Positions 60,117-64,000 of a stretch of DNA of 64,000 nucleotides are shown piece after piece. Where the stretch lies: assembly GCF_035222375.1 (NCBI RefSeq), contig NC_085890.1:682001-746000 (forward strand), in the 5' to 3' direction. A program made the translations under genes and the position numbers. Each line of letters begins with the position of its first letter. Position 1 is the first letter of the stretch. The notes below the pieces were generated by a model. It saw nothing but the letters and a program-made list of their open reading frames with translations. It made no database searches and was not told the DNA's origin. This stretch comes from Podospora pseudocomata. Taxonomy: Eukaryota; Ascomycota; Sordariomycetes; Sordariales; Podosporaceae.

Positions 60117-61893
60117 ATGGCCCCCCTCTCTTCCTCGACGGTCCTCGTCGCCGCTCTCCTGGCAACAACCACCCTTGCGCAATCCAACGTGCGAGTCTGG
60201 TCCTCCGTCGCTTGGATCCTCTACGGCGACCGCACCCCTTTGCTGTCAGACAACCCAACCCTCACCCCCCTCGGCGCGCAACAGCTCAAAGCCCAAGGCG
60301 CCGCCCTGCGAACCCGTTACCTTTGGAAATCCTCCCCTGACGACGATGACATCGATAGTAACGGCCTCGACGACATCGCCCCCATCCACGGAATAGAGCA
60401 ATACACCATCAACAACCGCCAGCTCAGAGCCATGTCCACCACCGACACCTACAACATCGCCTCGGCCATGGCCTTCTTCCAAGGCCTCTACCCCCCCACC
60501 ACCATCAAACCCTCCAACTCCACCGGCGGTGCCATCGCCGCCACCCTAGCAAACGGAACAACAATGACCTACCCCCTCGACGGCTACCAATACCCCCAAA
60601 TCCAAACCCTCTCCCGCCTCTTCAACCCAGACTCCATCTACCTCGACGGCTCCTCCCACTGCCCTTCCTTTTTGCAGTCCATGGCCAGTTTTCCAAGCGA
60701 AGAAACCCCCTCGTCCAACCTCTCCACCTCGTCCTCCTTTTACGCAAGCCTCTACCCCCGCATCTTCAACTCTTCCTCCCTGCCCTTGGACCAGCTCGAC
60801 TTTCTACAGGCCTACAACATCTACGACTACGCCGCCTACCACCACCTCCACAACCCGTTGCTATCTCCCCTTTTTGCCGAAGGTGAACTCCCCCGCCTCC
60901 GCTCCCTGGCCTCGAGCGAAATCCGCTCCCGCCACGGGAACCTCTCCCTCCCCATCAGGACCATCGCCGGGCGCACCTTGGCAAGCTACACAAAATCCCT
61001 GCTGGTAGACAACATCCGTTCGGCGGGTTTCACCAGCAAGCTCAACCTCCTCTTTTCGTCATTCGAGCCCTTTGTTGCGTTTTTTGCGCTGTCGAGGCTG
61101 GATGCAGGCGCGAGCAGGGAGCTGTTTCGTGAGCTCCCTTACCCGGGGGCGGTGATGCTTTTTGAACTCTTCAGCACGGTGAATACGACCAAGGGGATGG
61201 ATGGGGAGGAGGAGTACCCCGAGGTTAAGGACCTGAAGGTGAGGTTTCTGTATAGGAATTCCAGTGCGAGCGAGGCGAGGTTGAGGGTTTATAGTTTGTT
61301 TGAGACGGGGGTGAACTACCCGACTTTGGAGTTTTTGGATTTTGAGAGGAAGATGATGGGGGTGGGGGTCAGGGGGGGGTGGGAGGGGGTGGTGTGGGAG
61401 TTGTGGGTCGGGGGTTGGGTTTTGTGAGAGGCGGGGTGCTGTTGATGATGATGAGGGGGGTGGAAGGGGAGGTGTTATGGGCGGAGTGGAAGGGGGATGG
61501 ATCCTGCTGCTGCTGGGGGCGGTTGGGGCGGCGGTCACGGTTGGGGTTTTGGGGTTGGTGACGGGGTTGGTGATGTGGTTGGGGGGTGAGGTTTTGTGCT
61601 GTTGGGAGGGGGATGGGTTGAAGGGGGTTCAAGGGGATAGGAAGGGTGGGGATCAGGATGTGGAGTACGGCGGACGGGGGCAGAAGAAGGAGAGGGTGGG
61701 GAGTTGGGAGTTGAGGAATGGGAAGAAGGTGGTGGAGGGGGTTGGCGAGGGGGTGGAGGAAACGGGGACGGGGGCGAGGGTGGAGGTGCCTGATCCGAGT
61801 CATTTACGGGCTGTGGGGGGGAGATGGGAAGAGGATGATGATGATCGGTTGAGTTTGTATGGGCGGGAGCCGGTGAAGGCGCGGGAGTTTTAG
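60117..61893 (+). CDS. histidine-acid-phosphatase-like membrane-anchored protein, catalytic motif degenerate, one apparent frameshift
   Basis: The ATG at 60117 begins a signal peptide (MAPLSSSTVLVAALLATTTLAQ). The mature part follows the fungal histidine acid phosphatase plan: VWSSVAWILYGDRTPLL at the N-terminus, LTPLGAQQLKAQGAALRTRYL, then a mixed alpha/beta body with many NxS/T sites. The catalytic RHGxRxP motif is replaced by LYGDRTP (Tyr at residue 36 in place of His), and no HD motif is seen at FEPFVAFFALSRL, so phosphatase activity is unlikely. The frame stops at 61427. Another frame continues with a WCGSCGS...FC motif, a membrane helix (WILLLLGAVGAAVTVGVLG) and an acidic tail ending at 61893. 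These join if the G8 run at 61372-61379 has one base too many. That would give about 591 aa. Confidence 0.75.
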
Positions 61894-61997
61894 GTCTGAG
61901 TTTTTGGGTGAAGGGTAATGGGAGTTGGGATAGGTTGAAGGATGAGGCTGTTTTTTGGTCACCTTCTGGCATTCTCTTGATACCCCGTTTTGCTTTT

Positions 61998-62033
61998 TTC
62001 TTCTTCTTCTTCTTCTTCTTCTTCTTCTTCTTC
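61998..62033. repeat. (TTC)12 microsatellite
   Basis: Twelve uninterrupted TTC units downstream of the phosphatase-like gene. Confidence 0.9.
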
Positions 62034-62688
62034 AGGTTGGAGTATACGTTTGTTTACTGGGTTGTTCTTTCGTTTGATGGGATGTGGAAGTTTAATACAA
62101 GAGATGGACGGATAGACCTTGCTTCTGTTGAGGATGGCGTTTTGGATATTTGAGGTTGACGTCTTGTGAAGGGGGATCGATAGGGCATAGGGGCTTTGCA
62201 TAAGGGGTTGAATTGTTTGACAGTCAGTACCTAGGGAATATGATATACCGCTGCTTTCACACTTCGATTTCTCCAACTACTTTGGTGGTATCTTCAAGAG
62301 TGTGCAAACTCATGTGAACACTAAAGCTGGTGCCCAGCTGTTCATCTTGGGCAACAGATCTTAGTCTAACACCACATATGCACGATCAAGACGACAAAAC
62401 ACCATTCTTTCCCGCCAACCGCGTGGCAACAGTCGCAGCAGCGGCGGGTAGCAACGGAGGCCAGGTCCAAAAAAAATTAATAAAAAATATAAAATACAAA
62501 AACGTGGTCACTAGGAAAACTGCGGACTGTGCCGCTGACCACTGGTGTCTTGTTTTGCAGGGCCCGGAACTTGTGCTGTCGGACATCCCGCAGGTTCTTT
62601 TGTGTGGGGTAATCTTGGGATGTTGGTTTGAGAAGTGAATTCATGTGCGAGCGTAAGGAATTCGCATGTTCTAGAAGAAGTCAACTGG

Positions 62689-62708
62689 AGAGAGAGAGAG
62701 AGAGAGAG
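62689..62708. repeat. (GA)n microsatellite
   Basis: About ten GA units. Confidence 0.9.
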
Positions 62709-63399
62709 TCGCTTACCTGACAGATCGGGCAGAGCCACGTGGCTTGCGAGTAGGAGATATTGGTTTTTCGGAGAGAGGGAGATTGGCGTGCGGCGTAGGG
62801 GGAGGGTGTCCGAGATTGAGGTTGTGTTGAGGATGGAAACTGTATCGGTAAAGTAGGTAGCGAAGATTGACCTCCTCGGTAAGGCCGGTTGTGGATTGCG
62901 TTTTTCTTGAGTGAGGCCGAGGTGTCTGTGCGGTTCAGAAGTAAGGAACGAGGAGGTGTGTACTCAGCGGAAGGAAAACGAGATGCCGGAGAAACAATAT
63001 CAACAACCTCCGGGTGGGACCGGCACCGATCCGACAGTCCCGGCTCACCTCCGGCGTCTCATATCCAACGACGTCAATCTAGCTGAGAAAGCAATGTTAT
63101 CCAAAACGCACAGAATGAAACGGAGAAAGTAAAAACATCAAGAGCCAGGAAATAGCAACAAAAAACAAAAGAAGTGACGAGAAAAAGCAGGGGTATCATT
63201 CTCCAGCGCCAACTCTGGCTATCCTTCCCTCCTCAGCCCAAGCAACCCGTTCTCCTTCCTCGGTCCCACATCTACCACCCTCTGTTCTCCGTATTGATGC
63301 CCTAGGTTACCCATGGATACCTCGACCATCCCTTGCAATGGCGCAAAGTTTGATCATGCAAAACGAGTTGCTGCTGTTGGTGTGTGCCAGTGACTCGTC

Positions 63400-64000
63400 T
63401 TAGTCCTTCTTGCACACGCCATCATCGCAGATGACACGGAAACCCTATCACAAACACGTTCAGTATATCTTCGCTCTTCTCACAAATCATCATCAACTCC
63501 CGTCCAACTCACCAAAAGCTTCCCCGGCTTCCCCTCCTTGGCACAATCCGCTCCCCCCGCAATAGGGAAATGTCTCTTCAGCGTCGGCAAAAACGTCGTA
63601 GGCGAAGAATTAAACATGATCGGCCCGTTGGGAACTCTCTTGCGGAAGTAGTGAATGGTATCCTCGAACCTCTCTGTCAGACCCACATCCGTAGTCCCGC
63701 GCTCCCCGAAGCCAACTCCGGTGCCATCCCAGCAGTCAATTTCCGCGAATTGCGCCTCCAGCACGGAAAGGGGCTGCTCGGGACCAAAGAGGACCATACG
63801 GACGTTGTAGCCGGAGTTGACGAGGAGATTGGTGTCGTTTGCGAGGATGGCTTCGATCATTTTGGGGTCGAATCCGCCGGCTTTGACGATGGGGTGATAA
63901 GGGGGGATGCCGACCAGGAGGAGGTTGGCTTCGCCGCATTGGACGGGGCGGGGGTGGAAGAGGAATTTGTCGATGTTGGCGTTGTTGACATCGGTGGTGT
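63400..64000 (-). CDS. C-terminal part of an unrecognised protein (5' partial)
   Basis: The gene enters from the right edge. The exons visible are 64000-63513 and 63444-63400, joined in phase 0 across a GTGAGT...TAG intron. About 162 codons continue from outside the window, then a 15-codon last exon ending GFRVICDDGVCKKD. Visible text includes RPVQCGEANLLLVGIPPYHP, NSGYNVRMVLFGPEQPL and GFGERGTTDVGLTERFED. This looks like a globular alpha/beta domain with a nucleotide- or Rossmann-like feel (ILANDTNLLVNSGYNVRM...FG). It could be a stand-alone enzyme, but no family is certain. Codon use runs from C-rich upstream to G-rich at the 3' end. Confidence 0.65.

Larger units (their letters stand above)
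61894..63399. other. intergenic
   Basis: It contains a (TTC)12 array and a (GA)n array. Short ORFs such as 62330-62638 and 62911-63132 have no family resemblance. The 3' flank of the right-edge gene is at the right end. Confidence 0.45.

Overview
This window looks like nuclear DNA from a filamentous ascomycete, most likely Sordariomycetes and probably Sordariales. The evidence is many short introns (about 50-130 nt) with GTAAGT/GTATGT/GTGAGT donors and CTAAC-like branch sites, strongly GC-rich coding sequence, long gene-poor gaps full of simple repeats, and fungal versions of conserved eukaryotic genes. No species marker is present, so the placement is by inference.

Layout. 1-9.5 kb is a compact housekeeping block: the 3' end of an unrecognised Cys-rich/disordered protein; a Hub1/UBL5-type ubiquitin-like protein carrying an Arg/Asp/Ser-rich extension; NOP58 divergent from V-ATPase subunit d (VMA6); and a mitochondrial uS15 protein divergent from cytosolic uS2 (RPS0). 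9.5-16.2 kb is gene-poor with one coding-like patch that I could not resolve. 16.2-27.9 kb holds two very long genes facing each other: an LTE1-like RasGEF (1858 aa) and a TBF1/TRF-like telobox Myb protein with a large Gln-rich tail. 30-34 kb has an aldehyde dehydrogenase and an MFS transporter, convergent. 34-49.5 kb is mostly intergenic, with an intron-containing tRNA-Asp, an amidase whose frame is broken three times, a patch of probable degenerate repeat DNA and one 127-aa Cys-bearing protein. 49.5-56 kb is an RNA-processing group: PRP43, PRMT5 and SmF. 56-64 kb has a single-pass membrane protein, a membrane-anchored histidine-acid-phosphatase-like protein that lacks its catalytic motif, and the 3' end of an unrecognised gene.

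How genes fit together. Several neighbours serve RNA or ribosome work: NOP58 (box C/D snoRNP), uS15m and uS2, PRP43 (spliceosome disassembly and ribosome biogenesis), PRMT5 (Sm-protein methylation) and SmF. Two or three divergent pairs share promoters of about 0.45-0.75 kb. No secondary-metabolite cluster, CRISPR array or intact mobile element was seen.

The most striking unexplained structure is a transcription-oriented switch in synonymous codon choice inside many genes, from C-ending codons in the 5' part to G/T-ending, purine-rich codons in the 3' part. It is absent from the most biased housekeeping genes. Four apparent frame breaks (three in the amidase, one in the phosphatase-like gene) lie in or beside homopolymer runs and may be assembly errors.
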